Assembly (NCBI GenBank): GCA_038380435.1
Contig: JAWZYU010000013.1
Span: forward strand, 13,033,901 to 13,097,900
Reading direction: 5' to 3'
Origin: Ryuthela nishihirai
Lineage: Eukaryota > Arthropoda > Arachnida > Araneae > Heptathelidae
DNA: 64,000 nt
Below the pieces are notes generated by a model that saw only the letters and a list, made by a program, of their open reading frames with translations, was not told where the DNA came from and did no database searches. This document shows, piece by piece, positions 1 to 12,886 of the stretch. Within the stretch, counting starts at the first letter, position 1. Each line of letters opens with the position of its first letter. The translations under genes were made by a program, and so were the position numbers.

Positions 1-24
1 AACTTTTTTTTTCTCTCTCCACAG

Positions 25-477
25 GCCTACGCGGATGGATACAAGCCTGTTGAGCAAGCATTCATTGTGACGTCACAGGAGGTAACGGTGCTGAATCTCA
101 CCATGTACCCGACACGTGTGGTAAGTGACCAGTCGCTGGGTTCGACGGAGACCTCGTGGGACAAGTTATTCGACTACAGCCAGGATAGTGCCACCACACG
201 ACCAGGAACGACGGTAAACGGCCTGTCGACCCTCGACTCGCTGCCAGCTAACCCCGATTCCCGCACTAACGAAAAATTAGACCCGTCCACCCCTTTACCT
301 GACGATTACGATGATTACTTGAAAGAGGTCGTCGTCAGCACCACGAAACAGAACCTCACCGATCTGATGGTTGGCGGTCCCACGGCAGATGCGGTCTCTC
401 GGGGGACGACACTCGGCATTTCTCTAGCTGCCGTCTTGGGCTGGATAGCGAGGGTTTTAGTCGATTCTGCGGAATGA
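25..477 (+). CDS. Terminal coding exon of an M14 (N/E-type) carboxypeptidase-like protein
   Basis: A pyrimidine-rich tract ending in cag at 24 is a good 3' splice acceptor, and the frame is open from 25 (Ala-Tyr-Ala-Asp-Gly-Tyr-Lys-Pro) to the TGA at 475-477, about 150 residues. The opening stretch, a Gly-Tyr-x-Pro followed by an alternating hydrophobic strand (residues 1-27), resembles the last strands of the transthyretin-like domain that follows the catalytic domain in carboxypeptidases D, E, M and N. A low-complexity Ser/Thr/Pro/Asp linker follows, and the protein ends in a hydrophobic stretch (about GISLAAVLGWIARVLV) with only four residues after it, as in a GPI-anchor signal or a short membrane anchor. 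That would suit a carboxypeptidase M-like surface enzyme. The catalytic exons lie upstream, outside the window. The family call rests on one domain edge, so it is tentative; the exon itself is well supported. Confidence 0.62.
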   Translation, partial: AYADGYKPVEQAFIVTSQEVTVLNLTMYPTRVVSDQSLGSTETSWDKLFDYSQDSATTRPGTTVNGLSTLDSLPANPDSRTNEKLDPSTPLPDDYDDYLKEVVVSTTKQNLTDLMVGGPTADAVSRGTTLGISLAAVLGWIARVLVDSAE

Positions 478-1396
478 GGTTCAGCCTCTCCATAAAATAG
501 GGATTGCACGACTAAAACGCTCTACAATAATTGCGGCTGGGGGTTATGAAAGTAAATATCACCCTCGGGTGGGGTTACTTTGTTGTTTATAATTTTTTCT
601 TGGAGAGAATATTAACTGTTGGCGCTATGAAGGTGGAACGAATCGAATATTAGAGGAATGCGATGAAATGTCACCGGTTGGGAGTACTCAAAACTTGTAC
701 ATATTTCTGGGGGATTTTTTCACGACAAGTTTCTTGCTCTGAGAAGTCGTTTCACAGCATTCTACTTTCTTGTTGTTGTTCGATATGAACGTAGTTCATC
801 TGTGAATGTAGTGCCTTGTTAGGGAGATCTCTATTCTGTAGAACTGGCAACGGAAAACTCCTCGCTGAGAGATTCTGAGAGAGGATGAGGCGATTTCCGT
901 CATCAGTTCTTGATCAGCCTCTATGGATTAGATGCATAAACGATAAGGTTGTCAAGACATCCTGCTGGAGAAAGAGAAAATGTTTCACTCAATCCAAACT
1001 CACTAGTGTTATCATTAGCGATGAACAATTGCCTTTTTCGTTTCCTTCATCACTTCGATCTAGCTTCAATTTATTCCGAAATTTCAGCAGTAAAAAACTT
1101 TCTAATTTCCTGTTTTGTCTCCCCAAGTGTTCAGAAATTTATGACGGTTTTTTCGTTATTTTGTCATTCATTTACAAAGATCATATTTTTTTGCTGATGT
1201 TTATCGTTTGCAATAGCATAAACATTAACCATTCTTTTTACCCTGATGTTCATTAACACCGAAATGATTTTCCTTATTATATTTTTTATTGAATCATTCA
1301 CTCAGAGTTTTTTTTTTATCCTAGACTCCCTGGAACTTCCTCAGCTTTCTGTTGGCGATGAGATGGCTTTCTGTTGGCGATTTCTGTTGGCCTGAG
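478..1396 (+). other. 3' flank or 3' UTR of the carboxypeptidase-like gene, no other gene seen
   Basis: AT-rich sequence directly after the stop codon. I found no canonical AATAAA in it, so the polyadenylation site cannot be placed. Overlapping open frames at 885-1256 have no recognisable protein and AT-rich codon content; I treat them as chance. Confidence 0.4.
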
Positions 1397-1572
1397 AAAT
1401 CCATTTCTTGAAAACCATTTAGGCTGTGATAATAAGTATCGAAAAAAAAGAAACTCACCCGTATTTCGCTGTATCCTTAAAACTGCATGACAAAACGTTT
1501 ACAGTTGCCACATTTAAAGTAGAAATTATTCGATCGGTTCCTTTTTATCGTCAAGCAAAGACTTCCGCCAGT
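1397..1572. repeat. Left copy of a 176-185-bp direct repeat
   Basis: This stretch (starting aaatccatttcttgaaaacc, ending cttccgccagt) recurs in the same orientation at 2399-2582 with a few substitutions and small indels. The copies are about 1 kb apart. Neither starts TG nor ends CA, so an LTR pair is not supported. No protein is encoded. Confidence 0.85.
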
Positions 1573-2398
1573 TTAGAAAGTATTTTAGTAGATGTTGGAT
1601 AAATATTGAAAGATTCCATCATCCTTTTTTAAACTCGATCTTGTTTACTCTCGGCAGGGTTCTTCTAGTTGTAGCACGTGTCAGTTGACCTTGTAAATAG
1701 GAATTTTGCGAAGAGATTAAGAAAGTGACCGCCATGAGGTGGAAGGTGGTTCGAGAGATTGATCCGAATCATCGCGAGTTTTAAACGAAACCCAAAAATG
1801 CTTAATGGCTGAAGCATTTTTAAGCCCACTGTTGATGTTGCAAGCAAGAGGAAAGCTAGAAAACGTGGAGACTTAATCCACTCATCCCAACACTACCAGT
1901 CTTCCGCTATCTGAGGCTGCAGAAGAGCAGTTATCCTTCGTCACTTGGAGACAGCAACCGCCGTCAATTGTTTTCTTCTTGTCTGTTGGAAGACATTGTT
2001 AGTCGCCATTCAATTTGTCGCCTAGGAATATGGGCAATTTAAAATATTTGAATTTCGGAAAGGAGAAATTAAATTCGGAATTGATTTAATGCATTCCCAT
2101 GGCGATTTCCTTCCATTGTAAAGTTCGAAAAAAGGAATGCTGCGCTTCATTTACAACGGATTTCTTCGCAGTGATTTGCACAGCATCACGAAGCTGTCCG
2201 ACTTCATTTCGGATTTCAATGTAAAGCAAGTACGTTAACCAAATATTTAGTTAATTAACCATGCAGCATACATACAAACTGGCAAGACTAATTTCTAAAG
2301 TGAAAAAAAAAATAGATTTATAACTAAGATCATCTAAATTCTCATGGAAACTTCAAGTAATTTTTTAAAGAAACTTTATTGTTGCACAGCATTTTCGC

Positions 2399-2582
2399 AA
2401 ATCAATTTCTTGAAAACATTTTAGGCTGTGATAATAAGTATCGAAAAAAAGAAACTCACCCGTATTTCGCTGTATCTAAAACTGCATGACAAAACATTTA
2501 CAGTTGCCACATTTAAAGTAGAAATTATCGATAAGATTTCGATAGGTTCATTTTTTATCATCAAGCAAAGGCTTCCGCCAGT
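2399..2582. repeat. Right copy of the 176-185-bp direct repeat
   Basis: Near-identical to 1397-1572. The longer right copy has about ten extra bases around the tatcgataagatttcgatag segment that the left copy lacks. It could be a local duplication or a short dispersed repeat. Confidence 0.85.
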
Positions 2583-5500
2583 GTTTTTTTCCGACATTGC
2601 CAAGGTCGATCAGTGAAAACTCAACGCTTAGAGAGAACTGAAATCATATCCCTGACCATGGAAATGAAGACAATAACACCTAGGGAGACCTTCATATTTA
2701 AATTCGTTATTTATTATTTAGAAATCTATTTTTTTTAACTTCCCCCTAATCTGGAATCCGTGTATACCTAATATTCTTAGAGCTTTGCAATGCTATTGAC
2801 ATAATTTGAACATTCTTATTCTTCACTTTCTTACTGAGAGATATGATTCTTTTCTTAAAATACTTCCTGTCTTCCCATCCACGATTAAATTATTTCGCCA
2901 TTCTTATTTTAAATTTAAACTCATTGAATTTTTAATTTTAAAAAATTTAAATTTATTTTATATCGAAAGTTCTTTTCCGAATCTTAAAGTTGGCCTAAAA
3001 ATATCATACAAAGTTTTTTTTTTGTTAACAGGAAAACTGAAAACAATTCTTTCATTAATTAAACCCGAAAGAAAATAGGATCTGCAGTTTTCGTGCAAAT
3101 CTCGAACAACAAATCGTTCGAGAGAAAATGAGGACAATCTTTAAATTCGTAACATTAGCATTTTATTAAAGGAAGTTTATGTTTATTAAAGGAAGTTAGA
3201 AAGAAAATATTAGAACTGTATGTAGAAACAAACATGCGAAATTATAAAGTGAGAATGAAATCAAATCCAAGAAAATCTGACGTAGATAATTTGGAGACAT
3301 GAACGCATGCTTTCAGCTGATAAAGGGGAAATTTCCCTCTCCAAATCCCTGTACATTCTGCAGTATCTGGCATTAGTCAGTTACAATGTATCTGAGGTTC
3401 TCAATGAAACTATTATTATCCCTCCAAAACAATATTCCAATTGCCCGATTCACGATGCGTAAAATTTATTGGATTCATTTGTTTCTTCTTCGAAATCGTG
3501 TGAATTTACATTGTTACTTTTAGCTTTTTCACTTTGAAATCTAGCATAAAAATATAAAAAATATTAAACCTTCGTCGTTATACAAAGAATGCCTTTGCAG
3601 GAGGTAGGTTGATCTAGACCATTACAGTTACTCGGAGGAAAGGAAAACTTTTCTTTCGAGGAATCTCCTTTGCTGCCTTTGCAGCGATGTAGCCAAATGC
3701 CCACACCTTATTAGTCTTACCTCGATGAAAGAAGAATTTTAAAGAATTTGAAGATCTTAAAGCTTCCTCAATGTAACAGAACGCATCTCTCTCTTAGTAT
3801 CGTCAGCATTCACGAGAAAATAAACATTTTCTTCCCACAAGGAAAAAAAAAACTTATATCTTTGTTTTTTCCACCAGAATAGTATAAAAAGGAAGTGATT
3901 TATGATATCTTCTGCTCGACCTCTCAGCCTCAGATAGGAAACATTTCATGGAAATATCCAAACTTAGACCATTTGAAGGGAAATTTCAGATCAGCTCCTT
4001 AAAGATAGACTTTTCTTCTACGTGGACCATACCCATCTCGTGACATTTCACCAACTCTCACCTCATCTAATGTACGTTACATTCATATCGAGGTGCAGAG
4101 AGCTCGCTCGTAACCTCCCGTCTCTTAGAAAGCAGCCGCTGCAAACCACAAATACTCGGATGTCTTTCCTAAACTTTTGATTTTTATGGTAGCGATTGTT
4201 TCAAAAGTAAATCATGAAGAATTTAACACTGTTCAGTAATTAATATAAAGTTTACAAAAGAATTATGGAATGATGAATATTCACGTGAAACGAAACAGAT
4301 TCCTATTAACTAAATTCATTGAACGCACAATTATTTTTCCAATCTGAAAAATTTGAATTTTCTTCTGCTTGCTCATATCTCTGAATCAGTAACATTTCTT
4401 GGCTCTACATCGCGGGCTTCTTCAGAAATCAAAAACCACTTCGTAATTAAAGAACTGAGAAGGAACTTTGCTGGCCAACAAGAATCCTTCGCAGCAACAG
4501 CTGACAGAAGAGGAAATATATTCAGTGCACCATGTGGTGCATCGAAGGGGTAATAAACGTTACTGATGTGAATAGATCAGTTGTGACATTTGATATTGAG
4601 AAAAAAGGTGAAATGGCTAATATTTCAACAATTATGCCTTGTGGGCGGTTGCGAAGAACTTTTACAATTTAAAAGTATTTCTGTAAACAGCGAATGAATG
4701 ATAGTGAACACACAATTGCCTTCAGTCAATTTAAGTAGGGACTACTCCTTTTCAATACCACCATATCATTTGACTCTTTCGAAAGACTCCCTGGTCATCT
4801 TAAAGCCGCGACTGCCTTTATGACCTGAAGGAGAAATCGAAAGCAAGAATTCGGCCAACGCAGCCTCTGCTATCGGCCTGATGGTGGCTGGAGCGCGTTC
4901 TCTCTCCGCTTCTCATTTGTAAATAATCTTCATCTCCGACTGTTGGATGTTTCACGTTTTCCTTTTTGCCAGTCTCTACTAGCTCTTAACGATCAGTCTC
5001 CTCTTTTCCGATCTGATTCGTTTCATCCCAATTCAGACTCTTCAAGGAAAGCAGCACGAGAGAGAAAAGGAGACTTTTTGCCTACGAACATCGAAACCAA
5101 AACTGCAATTCCATTCAGAAATGAACTTCGATTCTTCCTCTTGCAATTCTGGGCGAGTGTCTGTTGCTTCGAAAAGAGATCATGAGAACTTGTTGAACCA
5201 GTTGGCGAAGTGAAGAATCGCGGAAACCTTCACAGCCCCGCACGAAAGAGATTGACGTAGACGATTGCATTGAGCCCAGTTACTTTTTTTCCCCCTTCAT
5301 CTGCTTGCAGAAGTGCAAAAGGAACGAAGAGTTGATTTTTGATAGGAGCATCTTTGACCGTACACTCCGTGTAGATTTCAGGGAAACTTAGAACTGTAGC
5401 TGACGTTGGTTTTGTTTCTCTTAGAATGTGAAACTGTGTAACTAATTTCCACTTCTCCCGAGAAGTACTGTTGCTTGTTGGGGTTTGGGATAAACCAAAA

Positions 5501-7929
5501 TGTCCAAGTCATACGTGCAGGCCATATGGACCTGTGAGCTGTACATAGTCTTCCAAAACATGACTTAAAAGAGAACAAATGTTCGTTGTCATGTCTATTC
5601 AATGGTTCGTTTAGAGATGAGGAAGAGGAAGAGAGGAACTAGGGAACAGGCTGTCTGTCGAGTGCGAGTGATTGGAAGTGTTTTCTTAATATACGTGTTA
5701 ACTTTGTGTCTTGTGGTTTATCCGTCACGTGATTGAGGGGACGGCTCCGAACCTGTCCAGCTGGGAGCACCCAAGGCAGTCCTTGCCCTTCGCTCCTCAA
5801 ACACCCACATCACTCGGAAATTAAGAACAAAATCGAATTCTTACTTCCGGTTCATTCCGAACATACATTTTATTACTTTTTCCCTTCTAATTGTCTTTTT
5901 TTTTTAGCAAATGTTGTTAACGTTTAAATATTTATTATTAATTATTGATTTAAGTTTTTTGTCATCCTTCAATTTCTTAAGAAGAATATGGAAATATTTA
6001 AAACTATTAATTCGTGTATCAGTTAATGCTTTAAATATTCGAGTGTTAAGAGGGTTGCTTTTCCTATGAAAATGATTATGAAAACGATGTACTGAACTAA
6101 AATTAAAAAAAACTTGGTGCTGAAAGATTTACTTTACCTATGCATCTGTTAATAACCGATTTAAGCAAACTTCAACGAACTTTTCTGGATTAGCAGTTTC
6201 ACTCATAGCAATAACATTTTGTATCTGTAACCTTCTTAATTTTATTTCATGTACACAGCCATCGATCAAAACTGTAAAATGCAGATCTGTGCATCGTCTG
6301 TAAAAGCAAAGAATATCCAAAGAAACTTTTCTTACTTGAGCTCTCAAAAATAGCAATATATTACAAAATATGAATTTTTAATGAACTTAAGTGATATTCG
6401 AGGAAGTTACTACTTAAGTAATACTCAAGTAGAAATAGCAAAACAATGAACAGGATGACCGTTATTCTCAAAATGTGTTTGAAATTCTTAAGGCATAACA
6501 AAATCTTAAAGCAGTTGTAGGCTACATACATTCAACCAATAGCGTAGTTTAGTTCTTCATATACGTAATTTTTGAAGTCACTTCTAATGAGTCCCATTTT
6601 GGCATTATCCACCCACCTATTTACATTCGGGAATATTTCGTTTTAACATTTTTCCTGTCAGTTAAGGGTCCGTGATGCCTCAGAGTGGTATAAATTGGCC
6701 TGCAATAGTTATTGCAATAAGTGATGGCACTATCGGCTCTCTTGCATCGAAATCTATTGCAATTAGATTTGTTTTACATTCATAAGAGGACTTATCCCAG
6801 CTCTTTGTAATCGAATTTATGATGCAAATGTTAAACAAATTTTGAGAGTTTTTTCAATTTTTTTTTTGGAAAAAGAAATGAGAGTCATTTTTATTAAATC
6901 TTCAATTTAATCAGTTGAATTTATTTTTAATTTATCTGTAACTTCAGCAGCAGCAGAGATGTATATTTCTTATTATGGTTAGATAAATGATGACAATGCT
7001 GTCTTCCAATGATTTGCAGTTGAACACTTCAAAGCTTACTTTGAAAACGATTCTTTTTTGCCATTTCCTTAGCCTCTAAAAGAAACGGTTTTTGGCTTCC
7101 CATATCTCCTCTTTATCGTTTGCATTCATTCGCATATCACTCAGGTGCAAAGAAACGAAATAAATTTAAGATAGCATTTAATGATCGTCATTAAGGAAGT
7201 GCAATTAGATCTGTTCCCTTTATTCTGTCTCCATCCACATCTTTGAATAACGCCTAAATATTTAAAGCTGTAAAAATTGAACAAAGTTTTCTTTGGATAT
7301 TCTGATAAAGAAAAAAAAAGTTTTTTTTTTTGAAGATTCTATTTCTCTAAGCAGGAATAATATTTTTGTCAAACGTTCAATGATAAAAATCGGCAGAAAG
7401 ATTATTGAGGTAGTTACTGTGTAGCTGATACTTGTACTGTAATCTTGTAGGCAGACCCCATTCCAATGTTATTTCTGATGGCAGCTTACTATTTAATTTT
7501 TAAAAAGGAAATCGAATCTTCCTCTTGATGGTTATCTGACGCCTTTGACGAATAGGTTGTTTTAAAAACTACAGACGTTGTACAATTGAGAGATGTTTTT
7601 ATTTTTCTGACATTTCTCTGCTGTAAAACAGAATAAGAATGTAAACATTTCCTAGATGAGTAGAACTCCAATATCAAGTAACTGAGAGGTGCAAAAGGAA
7701 TCATCAAAAGAGGATGAAAGTTTCAATTAAGAATTGCAATTAATAAATAAATAATGAAATTAATTAAATGGAACTAAATTAATGAAAAGATGCAAACAAG
7801 AAACAAAAAGCTATCTTAATTATAAATTTTCCTAAAATTTGTACTTTAACAAGTGCAATACATAAAAGCTGATGCATTTATTTCTTCTAATGATGTTCGT
7901 CCAAAATAACCGTTGACCTTCTCTTAAAC
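2583..7929. other. AT-rich intergenic or intronic DNA without a recognisable gene
   Basis: I read both strands and saw no conserved protein motif, no tRNA and no transposon terminus. A short tandem duplication (tttattaaaggaagtt twice, about 3161-3198) and scattered A/T runs are the only structure. Open frames of 60-90 codons here have no recognisable content. Confidence 0.5.
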
Positions 7930-7931
7930 TA

Positions 7932-8041
7932 CACAGTCGTATCAGAAAAATAGGACCATTTACCATAGTACCATATGTATGGTAGGTGGTCATATACCAC
8001 CTACCATACATATGGTACTATGGTAATACGATACGACTGTG
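7932..8041. mobile_element. 110-bp TA-flanked MITE with a 30-bp internal palindrome
   Basis: The terminal inverted repeats are cacagtcgtat and atacgactgtg, and TA sits on both sides (7930-7931 and 8042-8043), the target duplication of Tc1/mariner-type elements. Inside, 7961-7990 and 7996-8025 are perfect reverse complements of 30 nt separated by a 5-nt loop, so the core folds into a complete hairpin. No coding capacity. It may be derived from an unseen autonomous element, or the hairpin may be expressed as small-RNA precursor; the second is speculation. Confidence 0.8.
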
Positions 8042-8220
8042 TATGTTATTTGAGTGCAGTTGCGTTTGCACCGTAATTAGTTCAAAAATAATCCCTTGCA
8101 CCTTTATGTTACTTGATATTATTAACTCTTCAATTATTACATCTCTAAACATAGTTTTGGCAGATTTTCTTCCTTCATTTAATTTGAATTTGAAATAGAA
8201 TGTAATTCTGCAAATTATAC

Positions 8221-8284
8221 AAGAAATATTTTGAATAATATCAAAATATAATAATCAAAATATTTCAAACAAGAAATATTTTGA
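8221..8284. repeat. Short direct and inverted repeat cluster
   Basis: aagaaatattttga occurs at 8221-8234 and 8271-8284, with the inverted form tcaaaatatttc at 8255-8266 between them. It is AT-rich and may be fortuitous. Confidence 0.4.
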
Positions 8285-8289
8285 TTTTT

Positions 8290-10055
8290 AAATGTTCAGG
8301 AAGGTTTGCAACTTTCTGGACTACAGTTAGTTCTCTTGATTGAATTCCTAAATGATTTATAATGTTAAGAACTATGAGTGACACTGATTTTAATGAAAAC
8401 ACAATTTCCGAAAAATGTGGCAGAAAACTATGTTAAACCCAATTACCTCTATCCGTTGTGTATGTTATATGATCCTTGGTTGAAATCTGTGAGCCTAGTA
8501 GTGCATTGTGTAAACTTCTTGTGTATTCGGTTAGCTGATTTTCCAGTCTTTAATCATCAGTGATCCATACACTAAATATTGTTTCTGCATTATATCGATT
8601 CATATTGGTTCCTCGATATGCTTTGAGAATTTCAAAGAAGAGTTTTTTTCATCGAATCGATTGCGGGGGTGAAATGAAATTTGTTTTTGCAGCTGAGGTC
8701 TGACAGGAGCCTTTCATTACAAATTCTCATGGAAGATGCTTCCCTGAGAGACTAACCTGAAGCCGAAAGACAATACAAATAAGTACAGTTCGAAAGGGAT
8801 TTCCACTCAAAATCTTCTATTTTTTTTTTCACTTGTTTTCGAATACTTAAAATTAAAAAGAAACTTTATCTCCTCATGTTCGGAGGAACGGTTTCCAGTT
8901 TTTCCTTAAGAAGAAGATTTTCGAACGCATGCAGAGATTGAGCCTGAGTGGCGTGGCCTTTTCTCGTTCCGTTTGATGATCCATCTCAAAAGTTGTGCGA
9001 TACATTCTCCCTCCGGCATCGAACATTTCGGAGATTCAGTTCTTAGCTCCGCTGATGCGACTCAATAGACATCATCTCTGGAGCGCAGATGTTCAACAAA
9101 AGACTCCTCTAGACTTTGAGTGAGGTCTCTGATTGCAGTGATTGTGACTTAGCAATATGAATCATGCCTTTCCCACATATTCATCGAGAAGGCAGCAGTG
9201 ATGTGCTGGGGTGAAGAGAAGGCAAGATGATCATCTCACTGATAGAGAAATAAAAAGCATCGCAGAATGCTGTATGCTTCACATCTAGCTTAAAAACTCC
9301 CACACTCTCGCATTTATGTCATAGAAGTTTTCCTCTTAAGCTGAAGAATTGCCATTAGACGACACGAAGTTTCTACGAGGATATCAAAAACACCAGAAGG
9401 GAAAACCGTAGCCTGAAAGGAGAGGAGCGCCATGATTTTCGCAACTCATGGTTTCAGAATGTTAAAAAACTTGGTTTAAACAATGTTGATGACCTTACTC
9501 GTTGATGTTTGAAACTGCGCTTTTCGAAGGACTACCGAAAAGCTGCTTATGTCATTGTGGATGAGGAGGAGGAGGAGGAGAAGAAATCTACATGCTCACA
9601 TAGCAGAGGTTAAATTGGACAGGTCTCGTCTGCAGGCTCTTCCATTTGTTAATTCGTAAGTGGTGAGACATGATTTGCACTTTTTATCATCGAAAAATTG
9701 TATTTGTTCGTTTTGTAACAAAATCTATTTCGAAGAATTCATTTCAGCATTTTTTATAATTGCAAACAGTTACAGAATTCTTATCTCATTTCCAGCAACA
9801 CTCACATGATTTTTTTTTGCTTAATAAAAAATTTACAGGGTTTATTTTATTCTAAGCCAAAAAAAAGTGCCAAAAAATGTGACTATGCCAAAATAAGCGA
9901 AGAAGATGCCTTTGCACTACTAGGTTGAATAAGCATTGGATATTAATTGTACTACTAACTTCATGTCCTTGTTCTTAACAGAAATGTTTTTCTTGTGTGC
10001 TAACTCGTTTGGACTTAACCCCCCCCCCCCTCCCAGTGCAAATGTTTCCAACCCA
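8290..10055. other. No gene recognised
   Basis: Mixed-composition DNA with slightly higher GC at 8.9-9.5 kb but no open frame with recognisable content. A 20-nt SINE-B core match lies at about 8695-8715, too short to call a copy. Confidence 0.4.
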
Positions 10056-10059
10056 AACC

Positions 10060-10230
10060 GTGGTGGCCTCTGACCTAGCAATTGAAGAGTGATTGAGTGT
10101 GTGCGTGTGCTTGTATTGATGCATGCTGCTGGCCACTGGCAGGCCTGAAGGCTCAATTCCTTTAACATCCCTGTACACTATGCACGTCGGACGACCGCTC
10201 TAACCAACTCTGTCCTTGACCCCCTCAATG
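10060..10230 (-). repeat. Possible tRNA-derived SINE head of a third family
   Basis: On the minus strand around 10225-10140 the sequence holds an A-box-like acagagttggttagagcgg and, about 45 nt later, a degenerate B-box-like ggaattgagcc, the spacing of a tRNA gene. A poly-C run at 10020-10030 and a GT-rich stretch are next to it. No second copy is present in the window to confirm a family, so this is weak. Confidence 0.3.
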
Positions 10231-12649
10231 TGGGAGTGCCTGGCTCTCCCGTAAAGACAAGTCTTCCATTGTCCTGTCTTATTTACCGAATAAATTGTTG
10301 CAGTTTTGCAAATCTTTGTCTGTGTCTTCTTCTTTGTGTGTTTCTGTCTTAACACTAACAACCTTCAATGCAGCATGGTGATGGTCTTCCTAACACTTGC
10401 TAAGCTTCTATTTGTGGTGTTGGAATTAATATATCTGCTATGGTGAAGACTGAAATGTACAATTTAAGCTAAGTACGAAAAAAGTAGGTATTTAAAGCAA
10501 CAAAAACGATTCTATTAAATTAGAATTTTGAAGGGAAATAAAAAAATTAACAAATGGTCCGAAATTAAGTCTCAACTCAATCGGAAAGCATTTTAAAGAT
10601 ATTAATTTGTAACGCTCCATTTATTAGCTAAAACTTTCATGAGATCCAGGGGTCTTTAATTCAAGTTGCCAGTTATTAACCTTAAACAGAATTATATTGA
10701 TATTTACTTTTGACTCGTGCAGTTTTTCCGTGCCCAGATTTAAATTAGTAGTAATAAAATTCCAATTGAGAAGAATTCTCTATTGGTTGGCATTCGCCAG
10801 GCAGTTCACCAGGTCAATATTTACTCGGCCCTATTCGGCGAACGTTAAAAATACTGTACAAAATGAAAACAATTAGATTTTAACCAATTTTATGATGCAA
10901 ATTTTTGAGACTTAAAACAGAATTATTAATAAGATTTCGAAGTTTGCGATTTTTTTTTTTTTCGTTTTGATCTCATTGACCGTCACAATAGAACCGATTA
11001 AACAGTTTGGCGAGATTAACTCTCTTAATTCAGCAACGTTCAATGAATTCCCTCCTGGAGATCCCAAATATGCCGTTCTAGGTCCTTCAATAACTTTCGA
11101 CATTTAACCGGGTAATTAGGAAAACAAAATGGGGCTAAAATTATCATTGTGGTAAACCATTTACCCTGGTGACGAGAGTGCAATCTATGTACAGCAAGTG
11201 CTTCTCATTTGTTTCTTGCCTAATAGAATATGTGTAGCCCTAACAAATCTAACCATTATCTTAATAACTCTTTATTATTAAGATAAAATGCATTTTTTCC
11301 ATAGAATTATTTAAACATTTCGTAAAACTCAAACAAAATTCTTAAAAACGAATCCTTTCTATAATTAGAACAGGGATGTTTCAAGTTTTCTGCTGAGCGA
11401 AGCATAACGCAATTGAGAACTTCATTTCTTTTGCTCGTGCTTATTAGCAGCTGATAACTTTCAGCTGCAATAATTAATGATGGTACTTCTTCGCAGGCAG
11501 TCATCGTTAGATTAAGAGAAATTAATTATGTCTTCTTAAGCTTTAAAGGTTTTCAAAGCAGATTGAAGCTTCATGCAAATCTTATTCCGATCTTTCACGT
11601 CTTACTTCCTGAATAGCGCTCTCCATTTCACAAAACCTTTTCGACTGCTTGCAGAATAATTCGAAAAGAGCATCGATTGGATTCATCACGAAAGAATGCC
11701 ACTAATTTACGAAGAGATATGCAGAGAAATGGGAAAAATAATAGATTGAGGAAATGCTAAATGAAGAGCTTCTGAAGCCGATCACGATGTTTACATTTTT
11801 AATGTTCAGGACTCTTTGAGAATATCATTAGCTTTTCTCTGTGTTGGACACAGTTGCATATGTCGTAGGTTTTAGCTATGGCATATGCAATCCCTATGTT
11901 TAGGTTGCATTTTTTATTGCTATGTTGAATTTGCATAATAATCCCTATGCTTAGATTGCATTTTCTCTTAGTGTAGGGGCTTCGTAACATCATATTTTGA
12001 GGATGTGTTAAACTGAGATGGGATGATTGGGTAATAGGAGTAGATGAAACAGATACTTGGAATGTTGAAATTGAGAAGAAAAGCCATCATCATTTAAAAA
12101 TTTTGAAGTGCCTGTATTCCATCATAGAATGTTTCATTTGCATCAATCGACCTTTATGAGTCTCAATAGAGTTCCAGATTTAGTGCATACCCTCACCCCC
12201 ACACTAACACATAACGTATACAAGTCTCTCTAGCAACACTTTCCAGATTGAACATTGTGAAAACATTTCCAAGAAGTACGAAAACAACATTTTGGAATCT
12301 GAAACTTTCTAGTCGTTTATCGAATTCTTAAAAGACGTCATCAACTACAGATTCTCATCAAGAACTGATTTAAAAAGTCCTTGGCAAGCAAGAACTTTCG
12401 GGACCTTATAATAATCTGGCCTTTTTAGAATTTGAATGGATGCTACATATAAAAGATAAATTCTTTGCAGGTGTTTTGATGCCAAAAAAATATTGAGGAC
12501 TTTTGTAGGTAATACGCTTGTCAGAGTTTTCTGCCTCAAATAGGGGTCGACGTGTGATGAGTCTATTTTTAGACACCAAAAATCACCCAAATGAGTCGCA
12601 GTTAGCACAAGCACTCCAAGTAGGATGTAGGTGTACAAAGAGAAACAAG
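10231..12649. other. No gene recognised
   Basis: AT-rich DNA on both strands. A minus-strand open frame at 12345-12638 (97 codons) starts with a hydrophobic run but matches no family I know and runs up against the transposon at 12652. I do not call it. Confidence 0.4.
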
Positions 12650-12680
12650 TACACCCAATTCTGTTTTTACACGGTAGATA

Positions 12681-12886
12681 ATAAAAATAAATAATAAATA
12701 TCCCCTCAAGCAGCTGCTTGCCACAGAGGTCTGACAGGAGCCTGTCAGTTTATATGCCAGAGTAGAAAGTGTGAGAGGTTGGCAGGACCTCAGCAAAAAA
12801 ACGCCACACACATCCATGCCTTACCCGGGGCTTGAACCCAGGTCCCTTAGATCAGTAGCCAAGCGCGCTAACCACTCGGCCACGGG
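12681..12886 (-). mobile_element. SINE-B copy inserted in the Tigger element
   Basis: Reading on the minus strand: a tRNA-like head with A box (ggccgagtggttagcgcg) and B box (gggttcaagccc), then the SINE-B body, ending in gctgcttgagg and an AT-rich tail. It is flanked by a 10-bp direct repeat acggtagata (12671-12680 and 12887-12896), and removing the insert restores the Tigger end sequence. The exact 5' edge could shift by a few bases because the SINE head itself ends in a similar string. Confidence 0.85.

Noticed and set aside
885..1256. Overlapping plus-strand frames downstream of the carboxypeptidase exon
   Set aside because: Phe/Ser/Ile-rich, low-complexity translations with no motif; typical of AT-rich DNA.
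1397..2582. LTR retrotransposon
   Set aside because: The direct repeats lack TG/CA ends, and no primer-binding site, polypurine tract or gag-pol coding is visible between them.
8691..8725. aggtctgacaggagcct, a 17-nt match to SINE-B
   Set aside because: Too short and without neighbouring similarity to call a copy.
12345..12638. 97-codon minus-strand frame with hydrophobic start
   Set aside because: No family recognised, no splice or promoter context; AT-rich, likely chance.
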